64,000 nt of DNA, taken from Puniceibacterium sediminis. Lineage in GTDB: Bacteria; Pseudomonadota; Alphaproteobacteria; Rhodobacterales; Rhodobacteraceae. Below are positions 37,156 to 46,319 of this stretch, in pieces. The position numbers and the translations under genes are program-made. Under the pieces are notes generated by a model. That model had not been told where the DNA came from. It did no database searches and was given only the letters and a program-made list of their open reading frames with translations. Numbering within the stretch: position 1 is the stretch's first letter; each line of letters starts with the position of its first letter. The stretch lies in the NCBI RefSeq assembly GCF_900188035.1, contig NZ_FZNN01000021.1, forward strand, positions 1 through 64,000, read 5' to 3'.

Positions 37156-37802
37156 CTGTCGGCTTCCTGCTGTGCGGCGGTGCCATTGACGCGCCGGCGC
37201 TCCATCTCGGCCTCTAACCGGCTCTGCAGATAGGCACCGGGGGCATCGGCCAGCGCATCCAACCAGTCATCCCCCGCTGAAAGGGTGCGTTCGTTGTCCA
37301 CGCCCCGTTTAATACTGCGCCGCGCGGCGTTACGCTCCGAAGACATCAAAGTTAGTTCTGGGTTTTCCGGATCAAACGCCTCGGTTGTCAGACCGGATGC
37401 GTTCAGCACCGCACGGATGCGGCCATGGCCCATCGCCTCGCCCACCACGGGCACGATCAACCGCGCCACGGCGGCGCGGCTGCGTTGCGCGCCTTCGTCG
37501 AAGCGATTGGAAAACAGGTAGGCGTCGAAATAGGCGACGGAAAGTGGGTAGTCCCCCGTCATGGCGAGCGTAAGGCCCCTGTCGAAAGTTGCACTGCGTC
37601 CAACCGCCTCAAAGGCGGAGTCGGCCTCGGCGTAGCGGCCAAGTTCATAGAGAGCGGCACCCCGGGTTGCGTCGTCGGTCAGCAGAGGCAGCGCAAGCGC
37701 GGGGGCACCGACCCGCATGAACAATTTTGCCCAGGCTTCCGGTCCGGCACCGACGGCCATAACAACGGCCAGCGCCAGAAGGGCGGTTTTGCGGTGCTTC
37801 AT
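37149..37802 (-). CDS. TPR-type protein of the Bat operon (BatB/C-associated)
   Basis: Exported protein of 217 residues with a signal-like N-terminus (ALLALAVVMAVGAGPEAWA). AALYELGRYAEADSAFEAVG and the next segment AMTGDYPLSVAYFDAYLF form tetratricopeptide-like helices, the usual fold of BatC/E-type subunits. ATG 37802 overlaps the vWA gene stop. The C-terminal half is charged. Probably a scaffold for the vWA proteins; the role is inferred. Confidence 0.7.
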   Translation of the reverse strand: MKHRKTALLALAVVMAVGAGPEAWAKLFMRVGAPALALPLLTDDATRGAALYELGRYAEADSAFEAVGRSATFDRGLTLAMTGDYPLSVAYFDAYLFSNRFDEGAQRSRAAVARLIVPVVGEAMGHGRIRAVLNASGLTTEAFDPENPELTLMSSERNAARRSIKRGVDNERTLSAGDDWLDALADAPGAYLQSRLEAEMERRRVNGTAAQQEADRW

Positions 37803-38734
37803 GCGACCCTCCTGCGCCGGAACAACGGTAGAAGGGCGAGGCAGGCCAGCGCAACGATCCAACGGCCCTGATCGCGATAAAGCACGGATCGCCGGGTGAT
37901 ATCAGCCTGGCTTTGGCTCTGTCGTGCGTTCAACTGTTTGAGGAGCGGTTGAAGGTCGTCTGGTGTTACGACAATGCCACCGCCCGCCGCGGCAAGGCTG
38001 TTCAACCCGTCCGGGTCTGCCGGGGTCATGCCGTAGGGGGCGTTCTGCGGTATGATCTGCACGGCCGAAACCCGTGCACCTGCCGCCTGTAGAAGCCGCG
38101 CCTCACTCAGGGCATCCGGACCCAGCGCGCCGCCATCGGTCACCAGTACCACATCCGCGCTTTCCGCCGCCGCGTCAGCCAGAGTGCCGCGGGCAAGCGC
38201 GAGCGCGCGGTCAGGGCGGCTGCCTGTTACGGGCATCGTTTCGGCGTCGATCGCGCCGACCGCGGTTTGCAGGCTCGCGGTTTCCTCGACCGGGACACTG
38301 ACCAGAAAGCTTTCGCCGGCATAGACCGCCAGCGCGACGGGCCGCGTGCCATGCACATCCAGCAGGCGCGAAACGGCTGCCTGGGCATCGTCAAGACTGC
38401 CGCCTTGGATGATCGAGGGGGACAGGTCCATCAGGATCATGATGACATCGAGATTGCGGAATACCGGCGCGTCGGCACGGCGTGTTGCCGGCCCCGAAAG
38501 GCCAAGCGCCAACAGCACGGCAGAGGTGCCGATAAGCCAGGGCCGTGCGCTGCGCGACGCCGGATCAATCATCCCGCGCCCCTGCAAAAAGACGAGAAGT
38601 TGCGGATCGATCACCCGCGCCCATGCAGCCGACCCGTCCGAGCGGCGTGCCAGCAACAGCGCGCCAAGCAGCGCCAGCGGCACAGCCAAAATCCAGAGCG
38701 GGCGCAGGATCAGAAGGTCGCCAAGGTCGATCAT
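37799..38734 (-). CDS. von Willebrand factor A domain protein (BatB-like)
   Basis: Membrane-anchored vWA protein of 311 residues. Two N-terminal helices (about 10-30 and 65-80) precede the vWA domain, whose MIDAS site is DLSPS in MILMDLSPSIIQGG. A final helix and short basic tail end the protein. ATG 38734 overlaps the BatA stop by four bases. vWA/MoxR pairs are thought to act in metal-dependent protein assembly. Confidence 0.85.
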   Translation of the reverse strand: MIDLGDLLILRPLWILAVPLALLGALLLARRSDGSAAWARVIDPQLLVFLQGRGMIDPASRSARPWLIGTSAVLLALGLSGPATRRADAPVFRNLDVIMILMDLSPSIIQGGSLDDAQAAVSRLLDVHGTRPVALAVYAGESFLVSVPVEETASLQTAVGAIDAETMPVTGSRPDRALALARGTLADAAAESADVVLVTDGGALGPDALSEARLLQAAGARVSAVQIIPQNAPYGMTPADPDGLNSLAAAGGGIVVTPDDLQPLLKQLNARQSQSQADITRRSVLYRDQGRWIVALACLALLPLFRRRRVA

Positions 38735-39684
38735 GTGGCGGCCCCCGGGCGGGCGCAGAGCAACCCCAGCAGCATGACCAGCGCCGCTGCTGCGGGCCAG
38801 ATCCAAAGCTCGCGCCAGGCGGTGATGGGCGGTGCCGCGGCGGCGCTCGGCTCCAGCTGATCGATGGATCGGGTGACGGCGCTCAGATCTTGGGTGGTGC
38901 GGACGCGGAACATCTCGCCCCCTGCCGTAGCGGCGATCTGGTCCAGCGTTTCGGTATCGACAACGTCGTCGGGCCGTGCGGCGGTGCCTGCGTCGTCCGG
39001 GCCAAGGGCGATGGTATGAATCCGGATGCCGAGTTCGCTGGCCTTTTTCGCCGCTGCGACGGGGTCGACCACGCCGCTGGTGTCGCGTCCGTCCGATAGC
39101 AGGATGACCACCTTGGATTTTGCATCGCGGTCGCGCAGACGTTTGATGGCAAGCCCCAGACCATCGGCAATTGCGGTTGCCTTGCCCGACACGCCAATCA
39201 CCGAGGTTTCGATCACCTGCGCAACCGCGGAGACGTCGTGGGTGGGGGCCGCCGCGACATAGGCGCGATCGCCGAACACCACCAGCCCGACACGGTCGCC
39301 GACACGCCCGCGCACAAATTGCGCGGCCACCGACTGCACGGCGGCAAGGCGCGAAACGCGTGTCCCGTCGATGTCGAAATCCTCTTTCTCCATCGACCCG
39401 GACAGGTCGAGCACCAGCACGATGTCGCGCCCCGTTGCGGGCAAAGTGTCAAGGGTCACAAGGATACGCGGCCCGGACAGCGCCAGCACCGCGCAGATCC
39501 AGGCCAGCGTCAGAGCGACAAGGCCCAGATGGCGCGCGGCGCGGCCCGATACAGCATCGCGGGCCTGTGCGAGGATTGCCGGGGGCAGGGTCATGGCACC
39601 GTGGCGTAGCTTTTCGGGCGGCAGGAACAGCGCCAGCAGCGGGAGCGGCAAAAGTAGCAGGGCAAGGGGGGCGGCAAAGGTCAT
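38731..39684 (-). CDS. von Willebrand factor A domain protein (BatA-like)
   Basis: BatA-like protein of 317 residues with helices near the N-terminus (about 1-20 and 52-72) and at the C-terminus. The MIDAS motif DLSGS lies in IVLVLDLSGSMEKEDF, and LLSDGRDTSG carries the next metal ligand. It overlaps both neighbours by four bases, so the whole run is translationally coupled. It would work with the MoxR ATPase at 40909. Confidence 0.9.
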   Translation of the reverse strand: MTFAAPLALLLLPLPLLALFLPPEKLRHGAMTLPPAILAQARDAVSGRAARHLGLVALTLAWICAVLALSGPRILVTLDTLPATGRDIVLVLDLSGSMEKEDFDIDGTRVSRLAAVQSVAAQFVRGRVGDRVGLVVFGDRAYVAAAPTHDVSAVAQVIETSVIGVSGKATAIADGLGLAIKRLRDRDAKSKVVILLSDGRDTSGVVDPVAAAKKASELGIRIHTIALGPDDAGTAARPDDVVDTETLDQIAATAGGEMFRVRTTQDLSAVTRSIDQLEPSAAAAPPITAWRELWIWPAAAALVMLLGLLCARPGAAT

Positions 39685-40058
39685 GCGCGTGCCCTCTTGC
39701 GAGCCGCCGCGAGAACCGCCTGTTCCAGCAGTTCCGCGTCCATAGTGTTTCGCGGGTCATAGAGGCCGTCGTGGATGCCATCCGGCAGGGGCGCAGATGG
39801 GTCGAGTTTGCGCAGAAGATTTGCCAAAGCGACGACCCGTGCCTCGTCTGGGACTTGCCGGAAGCGGCTGATCGCTGTGCGCGCCAGAGACAGCCGCGAT
39901 GGGCGTGGTCGTGTCAGAAGCCGAAGAAGGGGCGACAGAAGGACGCCGGTAAGTATTCCCAGTGCCATCAGCAGCAGTGCATCCCGCAGGCCGAAGGCGG
40001 CGAATTCTGCCGGGATGCGCACTGGCGCGAGTTGGGACAGAAGGTCGCCTTCGTTCAT
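39681..40058 (-). CDS. Small membrane protein of the Bat operon (DUF4381-like)
   Basis: Protein of 125 residues with one membrane helix (ALLLMALGILTGVLL, about 26-42) and a helical, basic cytoplasmic part. It resembles the DUF4381-type protein commonly placed between the DUF58 and vWA genes. It overlaps both neighbours by four bases. Function unknown. Confidence 0.7.
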   Translation of the reverse strand: MNEGDLLSQLAPVRIPAEFAAFGLRDALLLMALGILTGVLLSPLLRLLTRPRPSRLSLARTAISRFRQVPDEARVVALANLLRKLDPSAPLPDGIHDGLYDPRNTMDAELLEQAVLAAARKRARA

Positions 40059-40912
40059 GCCTGCGCCCGGGATTGGTCTGCAAAAAGATCGGTCTCGGCG
40101 GATACGGCAACGACCGGAACACCGATGCGTTCAAGAGTGTCCCGGGCCGTGCCCGCGCTGAACCGCACCTGACGGAGACCTTGCGGTGTCCTCACGGGGA
40201 GCACACCACGCGGTGGGTCCAGTTCGATCCGGTCCTGTATGAGAAGGATGCTTAGGCGGCATTTGCGCATCGCCGCCTCGGCCACTTCGGCAAAATCCTG
40301 CCCGGGCTGGTCATAGCCGGTCGCCAGAACCACCTGAGTACCCGGCACCGCACGCGCGATTGACTGCGCCAGAAGTGTGCCCAGATCGGGTGTTACCCCG
40401 TCGGCGGGCAACGCAACTGCCGCCTCGTGCATCCGCACAAGTGCCGACGCGATGTCGAGCATCGCCGCTTCACGCGGGCGGGGGGCAAGCGTGACGCCCC
40501 CGCCGTCATGTTCGCCGTGCAGCCCGACACGTCCGCCGGCGGCGATGGTGCGCCAGCCTTCCAGCGCCAGCGCCTCGGCCGCTGCGATCGACCGAAGACG
40601 GCCCCGACTTCCCCACAGCATCGGGCTGCGGAAATCCGCGACCAGCAGCAGGGTCCGGTCCACATCCTCGTGATAGGTCCGAACGTGTGGGCGACCGCTG
40701 CGGGCGGTGGCGGCGGGGTCGACCCGGCGCGGATCGTCGCCGTCCTGAAACGGGCGAAGGTCATGGATGTCGCCGCCCTGTCCGCGCCGTCGGCCAGCAG
40801 TCCCGCCGCTGTGGCTTTGCGCGTGTCCCCCCTGTTGCACCCCGAAGGCAAGACGGCGGAGCGCGACGAGCCGGTCAAGGCTCAGGTGGATGCCATCGTC
40901 CGGCTGGGTCAC
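40055..40912 (-). CDS. DUF58 domain protein
   Basis: Protein of 285 residues with a DUF58 (vWA-related) fold. VRTYHEDVDRTLLLVADFRSPM is the conserved start of the domain. The motif reads D-F-R-S-P-M, so a strict MIDAS D-x-S-x-S is not present. The start is GTG at 40912, sharing four bases (GTGA) with the moxR stop; a longer ATG frame to 41005 would overlap moxR. In known systems DUF58 proteins pair with MoxR ATPases. Confidence 0.8.
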   Translation of the reverse strand: MTQPDDGIHLSLDRLVALRRLAFGVQQGGHAQSHSGGTAGRRRGQGGDIHDLRPFQDGDDPRRVDPAATARSGRPHVRTYHEDVDRTLLLVADFRSPMLWGSRGRLRSIAAAEALALEGWRTIAAGGRVGLHGEHDGGGVTLAPRPREAAMLDIASALVRMHEAAVALPADGVTPDLGTLLAQSIARAVPGTQVVLATGYDQPGQDFAEVAEAAMRKCRLSILLIQDRIELDPPRGVLPVRTPQGLRQVRFSAGTARDTLERIGVPVVAVSAETDLFADQSRAQA

Positions 40913-41895
40913 AGCGGCGCGACCTTTTGCAGGACCTCGGCAAAGATCGACCGGGCCGTTTCGCCAGCCGCGAGCGCGCGCCAGGTCGGGGCCAGACGGT
41001 GGCACAGCACGTCCGGTGCAAGTGCTGCCACATCTTCGGGGATGGCGTAGTCGCGCCCGTGCAAAAAGGCCCGGGCGCGCACACAGGCCGCGAGCGAGAG
41101 AGAGCCGCGCGGGGAAACTGCGTGGCGGATGCGGTCGGTCACGGCAATGCCTTCGCCATCGCGCCGCGTCGCCATGACCAGCGCGACGATGTACTGCCGC
41201 AGGGCAAGCGACAGGTGGACCGCGGCCACCGCCTTCTTCATCGCCGCCAACCCGCTGGCAGTCAGTCGCTCAGTCGGTGCCAGCGGTGGCTGTTTCAGCT
41301 CGCTTTCGACCAAATCGAGGATGGCCAGTTCCTGCGCTTCGTCCGGCAGGTCAAGGATGACATGCATCAGGAACCGGTCAAGCTGCGCCTCGGGCAGGGG
41401 GAAGGTACCTTCGCTTTCCAGGGGGTTCTGGGTGGCGATCACCATGAAGGGTTCGGGCAGTGCGCGCGTGGTACCACCGACCGTCACCTGACCCTCGCCC
41501 ATGGCTTCGAGCAGGGCGGACTGCACCTTGGGCGGGGCGCGGTTGATTTCGTCGACCAGCAGCAATTCGTGAAAGACCGGCCCGGGCAGAAAGGCCATGT
41601 CGCCCGCATCGGCACGGAAGACCTGTGTGCCGGTGATGTCCGAAGGCATAAGGTCTGGCGTGCACTGGATCCGGGCAAAACGCGCCTCCATGCTGTCGGC
41701 AAGGCGGCGGACCGAGCGCGTCTTGGCCAGCCCAGGTGCCCCTTCGATAAGCAGGTGGCCCCCTGTCAGCAGAGCGATCAGCAGGCGCTCGACCAGCGCC
41801 TCGTGGCCGATAAGGCCGCTCTCCATCCGCGCAGCGAGCGCCCGAGCCGATGCGTTTTCCGGCGTTTCGCGCGAAAGTGCTGTTGCATCCTTCAT
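40909..41895 (-). CDS. MoxR family AAA ATPase
   Basis: AAA+ ATPase of 328 residues. Walker A is EGAPGLAKT and Walker B is LLLVDEINRAPPKVQSALLEAM. ATQNPLESEGTFPLPEAQLDRF carries sensor 1 and the arginine region. It is the first gene of the operon, with GGGGGAGAC before ATG 41895. MoxR proteins act as chaperone-like remodellers for vWA partners, often in maturation of cofactor-bearing enzymes or stress tolerance. Confidence 0.93.
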   Translation of the reverse strand: MKDATALSRETPENASARALAARMESGLIGHEALVERLLIALLTGGHLLIEGAPGLAKTRSVRRLADSMEARFARIQCTPDLMPSDITGTQVFRADAGDMAFLPGPVFHELLLVDEINRAPPKVQSALLEAMGEGQVTVGGTTRALPEPFMVIATQNPLESEGTFPLPEAQLDRFLMHVILDLPDEAQELAILDLVESELKQPPLAPTERLTASGLAAMKKAVAAVHLSLALRQYIVALVMATRRDGEGIAVTDRIRHAVSPRGSLSLAACVRARAFLHGRDYAIPEDVAALAPDVLCHRLAPTWRALAAGETARSIFAEVLQKVAPL

Positions 41896-42129
41896 TGCAG
41901 TCTCCCCCCTGCTTGTCCTTCGGTGGGATAGAAACATGGGGGCGGCAGAAAAGACATTCGGCCATTGGTCCCAGTGTACCGGGTTTCTGCGGGGCTGTGC
42001 CGGGTCCAAAGAGTTCGGGAAAATATGCCCCATCCGGGGAATGGTGGGGTTTTAGCGGCGGAACCTTCTGCCTAAGGTCGCCACCATGTGCAGGCCGTAT
42101 TGGCACGCTGTAAGTCCCGGAGTTTATAC

Positions 42130-42789
42130 ATGATTCGCACAGTCGTTTTCGATCTTGATGGCACGCTCGTGAATAGCGCCCCGGACCTGCAGGCTGCTGC
42201 GAACCGGATGCTTGGCGATCTGGGGCATGGACCGATCGAACTTGAAACCGTTATCGGCTTTATCGGCAACGGCGTCGAAATGCTGGTGCGCCGCTGTCTG
42301 CGTCATGTCGGGCAGGATCCACAGGATCTTGGCCGCGCGCTGGCGCTGTTTCAGGGGTATTATGCACGTGACCTGACGACGCTGACCCGGCCCTATCCCG
42401 GTGTGCTCACATTGCTGGAAACGCTGAGGGAGGCCGGTCTTGTCCTTGGGTTATGCACCAACAAACCTGAAAAACCGGCGCGTGATCTGTGTCAGTCTCT
42501 TGATATTGATAAGTTTTTTCAGGTTATTTTGGGAGGTGATACGCTGGCCGTGCGCAAACCCGATCCGGCACCGTTGCGTCATGTGGTTGCGGCGCTTGGC
42601 GGCACCGCGCCTGAAACATTGTACGTCGGCGACAGCGAGACGGATTATCTGACTACCCGCCGAGCCGGAATCCGCTTTGCCTATTTCGAAGGTGGATATC
42701 AGCGCACGCCTATTGCGGGGTTCAAACCAGACCTGAAAGTGGCCGAAATGGGCGACCTGGCCCGGAGAATTCTGCAACCCACAACATGA
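42130..42789 (+). CDS. gph: Phosphoglycolate phosphatase (HAD family)
   Basis: HAD-superfamily phosphatase of 219 residues. DLDGT is the nucleophile motif near residue 8, LCTNKPEKPA holds motif II, and VGDSETDYLTTRRAG motif IV. It would remove phosphate from 2-phosphoglycolate made by Rubisco oxygenation or DNA repair. ATG 42130 starts the fold; a frame from 42088 adds an unneeded leader. It stands alone, divergent from the MoxR operon. Confidence 0.88.
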   Translation: MIRTVVFDLDGTLVNSAPDLQAAANRMLGDLGHGPIELETVIGFIGNGVEMLVRRCLRHVGQDPQDLGRALALFQGYYARDLTTLTRPYPGVLTLLETLREAGLVLGLCTNKPEKPARDLCQSLDIDKFFQVILGGDTLAVRKPDPAPLRHVVAALGGTAPETLYVGDSETDYLTTRRAGIRFAYFEGGYQRTPIAGFKPDLKVAEMGDLARRILQPTT

Positions 42790-42894
42790 CGCAGGGACTT
42801 GTATAAAAAGTTGACATTTTAACTATATGTAGATTTTTTGTTAAGGTTATGCGAACATTTATTAAGCAGTTAGTAAAGAGAACGGTGTAGTTGA

Positions 42895-43353
42895 ATGCCA
42901 GAAACAGGAGAGCAGATTGCGGCCTTGCCAATGCGCTGGGACAGCAATGGCGACTTGAAGATTTTACTTGTCACCTCACGTGACACAGGCCGCTGGGTAA
43001 TGCCCAAGGGCTGGACCATGGATGGGTACAAACCCTGGGCCGCCGCGGAAATCGAAGCGCTGGAAGAGGCCGGTGCCGTTGGCTACATATCGAAACAGGC
43101 AATCGGCTCTTATCGCTATCCCAAAATAATGGACGGCGGAGCCATTGTGCCGTGCCGGGTGCAGGTCTACCCGATGATCGTGGAAAAGCTGAAACGCAAT
43201 TGGAAAGAGCGCAAGGAACGCAAACGCCAGTGGTTCAGCCCGAAGTCCGCCGCCAAGCAGGTGGCCGAACAGGATCTGTCTGATTTGCTTGCGACCCTTG
43301 TCAAACGTCCTCGCAAACAGCCCGTTATCCAGAATCTTCTGCGCGCCGGATAG
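42895..43353 (+). CDS. Nudix-like hydrolase with divergent Nudix box
   Basis: Small protein of 152 residues resembling the diphosphoinositol/dinucleoside polyphosphate Nudix group. WVMPKGW (34-40) and AAEIEALEEAG (50-60) give the fold. In the Nudix box the usual GE is GY and the arginine of RExxEE is isoleucine, while the two key glutamates (EE) remain. Metal binding may be altered. The C-terminal tail (about 98-152) is rich in Lys/Arg. The upstream gap 42790-42894 is AT-rich with a TTGACA box near 42811. Confidence 0.78.
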   Translation: MPETGEQIAALPMRWDSNGDLKILLVTSRDTGRWVMPKGWTMDGYKPWAAAEIEALEEAGAVGYISKQAIGSYRYPKIMDGGAIVPCRVQVYPMIVEKLKRNWKERKERKRQWFSPKSAAKQVAEQDLSDLLATLVKRPRKQPVIQNLLRAG

Positions 43354-43870
43354 GAGGAATCCTTGTTGATGCAGCCTACTGGCCGGCAGACCGACAAGTT
43401 TTGTTTTCCAATTCGCCGGATTTGAAAGATCGTCGAATTTGAAGGTCTGAGCGGTGGAAAAGACATCAAGGCCGCTCCGACTAAAGCGGGGCTGGGTTCT
43501 TTTCCTACACGGATCTTCGTGAGCGGCTAATCCGATTTGAAGCAGCAGGGCATGCCCGGGAAGATGCCGCCGGACCTATTCAGACCCGTGCCGTAGGATC
43601 AGCGCGTTGTTCCAGCGATAACCGGATTGTGTTATTGGTACAGGGTGACACGGCCGTCAAAGTGGCGCTGACGGGGTGAGCCACACACGCGACCTCCGAA
43701 GGCAGCAAACGCAGAGCGAGCAGATGCTGTGGGCTTGTCACTGGGACGCCAAACAAACCCTGGCACGGAAGTGCGAACAGCTGCTGTTAAGCTGCAGCGA
43801 AGGGACCCTGAATATTCCGAACATCAGTGCGCTCGAAGTGCTTGGGCTTGTGGTCAATTCAAATATCGAA
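43354..43870. other. Intergenic stretch, mostly without genes
   Basis: No complete gene is supported. It contains a possible DUF559-type remnant near 43676-43918 and otherwise unrecognised sequence. Note that the helicase terminator starts at 43871. Confidence 0.4.
43676..43760 (+). pseudogene. Possible remnant of a DUF559 (endonuclease-like) gene
   Basis: The frame starting at 43676 encodes an N-terminus R-D-L-R-R-Q-Q-T-Q-S-E-Q-M-L-W-A, which resembles the first helix of DUF559 proteins (RxLRRxxTxAExxLW). After that the similarity stops and the core of the domain is missing. I regard it as a broken fragment at best. Confidence 0.3.
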
Positions 43871-43903
43871 ACTCGGCCGCTGAACTTGCATCAGCGGCCG
43901 AGT
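43871..43903 (-). terminator. Terminator hairpin after the DEAD-box helicase gene
   Basis: ACTCGGCCGCTGA (43871-43883) is the reverse complement of TCAGCGGCCGAGT (43891-43903), a 13-pair perfect stem with a seven-base loop. On the minus strand it lies 12 bases after the helicase stop and is followed by T-rich sequence. Confidence 0.75.
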
Positions 43904-43914
43904 AATTTCTGCGT

Positions 43915-46131
43915 TTAGTCCTTGCTGCGGCGTGGCACGTCATGGCCACCCGGACGACCGGCGGGTTTGCCCGTTTTGGGGCCGCGCGGTTTGCCCTTGG
44001 TGCCCGGCGGAACAAAGCGTTTGGTCGTGTCGCCTGCATTGGCCGGAGCGGGCTTGGGCTTGGCATCGCCATAAGGTTTGCCTGCGGGTTTTCCACCCGG
44101 CTTGCCGAATTTCCCGGCGGGTTTGCCAAAGGGTTTTCCGCCGCCGTCTGCCGGTTTGCCATAGGGCTTGTCGCCCGGCTTGCCGAACTTGCCAGCCGGT
44201 TTGCCCTTGTAGGGGGCTTTGGCGCCTTCGTGCTTATCGTCGCTGCGCGCCTTGTAGGGTTTGGCGCGCGGGCGCTCTTCGTCGTCACGATGTGGCTTGT
44301 AGGGCTTGGGCTTGCCCGGCTTGTCGTCACGCGGCGCATAGGGTTTTTTCGCGGGGGCACGGGGGCTTACGGGCGCCTCGGCGGTATCGTCGAACGCAGG
44401 CGGCGCGACCGGGGCGTCTTCGCCTGCGGGGCGTGCTGCCGGGCGCGGCGCTTGTTCGGCGCGGGGCTCAGCATCGTATTTCGGTTTGTATTCCGAACGG
44501 GGCTTTGAATCCGGGCGGGGGCTGCGCGGCTTGCTGTCGCGGCGCGGGGGCGGGCCGATGTCGGGTGCCTTGTCCAGCTTGCGGATCGTCATGCCGTCCT
44601 CGAGCGCACCGTCGGGGCCGATGGCCGCCATGAAGCTGTCGACATCAGAGGCGCGCAACTCGACAAAGGATTCGTTTTCTTGCACGCGGATCGCGCCCAG
44701 GCTGTCCTTGTCGATATTGCCCGCGCGGCAAAGCAGCGGCAGCAGCCAGCGGGGTTCGGCGTTCTGATCACGACCCGCGGACAGGCTGAACCAGACCGAT
44801 GGGCCAAATTCGCGCGGCTTGCGATCGGGCTTTGAGTCTGGCGCCGAGAGGTCTTCGGGCGCCGAACGGCGGGCCTGATGCAGGCGCAGATAGGCTGTTG
44901 CGATCTGCTCGGGGGTGAACCGTTCTGTCAGCTTGGCGGCGAATGTCGCCTCGGATTCGTTGGGGGTATTGGTCCAGGCCGGGTCGTTCAGCAGACGCTC
45001 TTCGTCGCGGGCGACGATATCATCGGCCGAAGGCGGTACGGTCCATTCGGCGTTCAGCTTGGCAAATTTCAGCAGACGCATCGCCTTGCCGCGTACCTTT
45101 TGCGGCACGATCAGCGCAGAAACGCCCTTGCGACCGGCGCGGCCTGTACGGCCAGAGCGGTGCAGCAGAGTTTCCGCATTGCTGGGCAGTTCGGCGTGGA
45201 TAACAAGGTCGAGGTTCGGAAGGTCGATGCCACGTGCGGCGACGTCAGTGGCGACGCAGACCTTGGCCCGACCGTCGCGCATCGCCTGCAGGGCGTGGGT
45301 GCGTTCGGACTGGGACAGCTCGCCCGAGAGCGACACAACGGCGAAGCCGCGGTTGGACAGCCGCGCGGTGAGGCGGGCGACCATGGCGCGGGTGTTGGCA
45401 AAGACCAGCGCGTTTTCAGCGTCATGGAACAGCAGCAGGTTGATCACGGCATTTTCGCCGTCGCGTTCACCAACAGCCATCGCCTGATAAGAGATGTCAG
45501 CATGCTGTTTCGTGCCGGTGGTGGTGTTCACCCGTTCGGCATTGTTCTGGTACTGCTTTGCCAGCGTCGCGATCATCGGCGGCACGGTGGCCGAGAACAG
45601 CAGCGTGCGGCGGTCTGCAGGGGCTTCGCCCAGCATGAATTCAAGATCTTCGCGGAAGCCGAGGTCGAGCATCTCGTCCGCTTCGTCCAATACCACGGCG
45701 CGCAGGGAGCTCATGTCGAGCGAGCCGCGCTTGATGTGATCGACCAGACGACCGGGGGTGCCGACAACGATATGCGCGCCGCGTTCAAGCGTGCGCTTTT
45801 CGGCGCGCATGTCCATGCCGCCGACGCATGTGGCGACAATGGCGCCGGTGCGCGCATATAGCCACGTGAGTTCGCGCATGACCTGAAAGGCCAGTTCGCG
45901 GGTCGGGGCAACGACAAGCGCAAGCGGCGTACCGGCCCGGCCCATCTTTTCGCTGCCGTCCAGCAGTGTGTCGGCAATGGCGAGGCCAAAGCCCACCGTT
46001 TTGCCAGACCCAGTCTGGGCCGAGACCAAAAGGTCGCGTCCTTCAAGGGCAGGGTCGGTGACCGCCTCTTGAACGGGGGTGAGGGTGGTGTAGCCTTTTT
46101 CGGCTAGTGCATCGGCGAGTGTCTGAATCAT
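43915..46131 (-). CDS. DEAD-box RNA helicase with DbpA-type RNA-binding domain and long basic tail
   Basis: ATP-dependent RNA helicase of 738 residues, probably for ribosome assembly or RNA decay. Motifs appear in order: AQTGSGKT, PTRELA, TPGRL, DEAD in VVLDEADEM, SAT, and HRSGRTGRAGRKG. A DbpA-like RNA-binding domain follows at about 455-530. The last 200 residues are low complexity, with repeated K-P-x-G and G-K-P-A-G-K-F-G-K-P-G units that are basic and should be disordered. ATG 46131 (MIQTLADALAEKG) starts the Q-motif region; a 16-codon upstream extension is unlikely. Confidence 0.92.
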   Translation of the reverse strand: MIQTLADALAEKGYTTLTPVQEAVTDPALEGRDLLVSAQTGSGKTVGFGLAIADTLLDGSEKMGRAGTPLALVVAPTRELAFQVMRELTWLYARTGAIVATCVGGMDMRAEKRTLERGAHIVVGTPGRLVDHIKRGSLDMSSLRAVVLDEADEMLDLGFREDLEFMLGEAPADRRTLLFSATVPPMIATLAKQYQNNAERVNTTTGTKQHADISYQAMAVGERDGENAVINLLLFHDAENALVFANTRAMVARLTARLSNRGFAVVSLSGELSQSERTHALQAMRDGRAKVCVATDVAARGIDLPNLDLVIHAELPSNAETLLHRSGRTGRAGRKGVSALIVPQKVRGKAMRLLKFAKLNAEWTVPPSADDIVARDEERLLNDPAWTNTPNESEATFAAKLTERFTPEQIATAYLRLHQARRSAPEDLSAPDSKPDRKPREFGPSVWFSLSAGRDQNAEPRWLLPLLCRAGNIDKDSLGAIRVQENESFVELRASDVDSFMAAIGPDGALEDGMTIRKLDKAPDIGPPPRRDSKPRSPRPDSKPRSEYKPKYDAEPRAEQAPRPAARPAGEDAPVAPPAFDDTAEAPVSPRAPAKKPYAPRDDKPGKPKPYKPHRDDEERPRAKPYKARSDDKHEGAKAPYKGKPAGKFGKPGDKPYGKPADGGGKPFGKPAGKFGKPGGKPAGKPYGDAKPKPAPANAGDTTKRFVPPGTKGKPRGPKTGKPAGRPGGHDVPRRSKD

Positions 46132-46319
46132 GGCAGCGGGGCGTCCTGGAAACGGGTGGTCCGGACGGGGCCCGGGCAAGGGTCGTTCCCTAATCCTTCT
46201 TTCGCAGGATGTATAGGGGGCGCTTTATAGGCATGGTTTACAGAATTCGCGACATAGAAAAACAAACCCGGACCAAAAGCAAGTATGCTGTCGGGCGGGC
46301 GTTGTTTATTCCGGCACCC

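Noticed and set aside
43932-44633. Open frames opposite the helicase tail
   Set aside because: Produced by the repetitive high-GC tail; no domain match.
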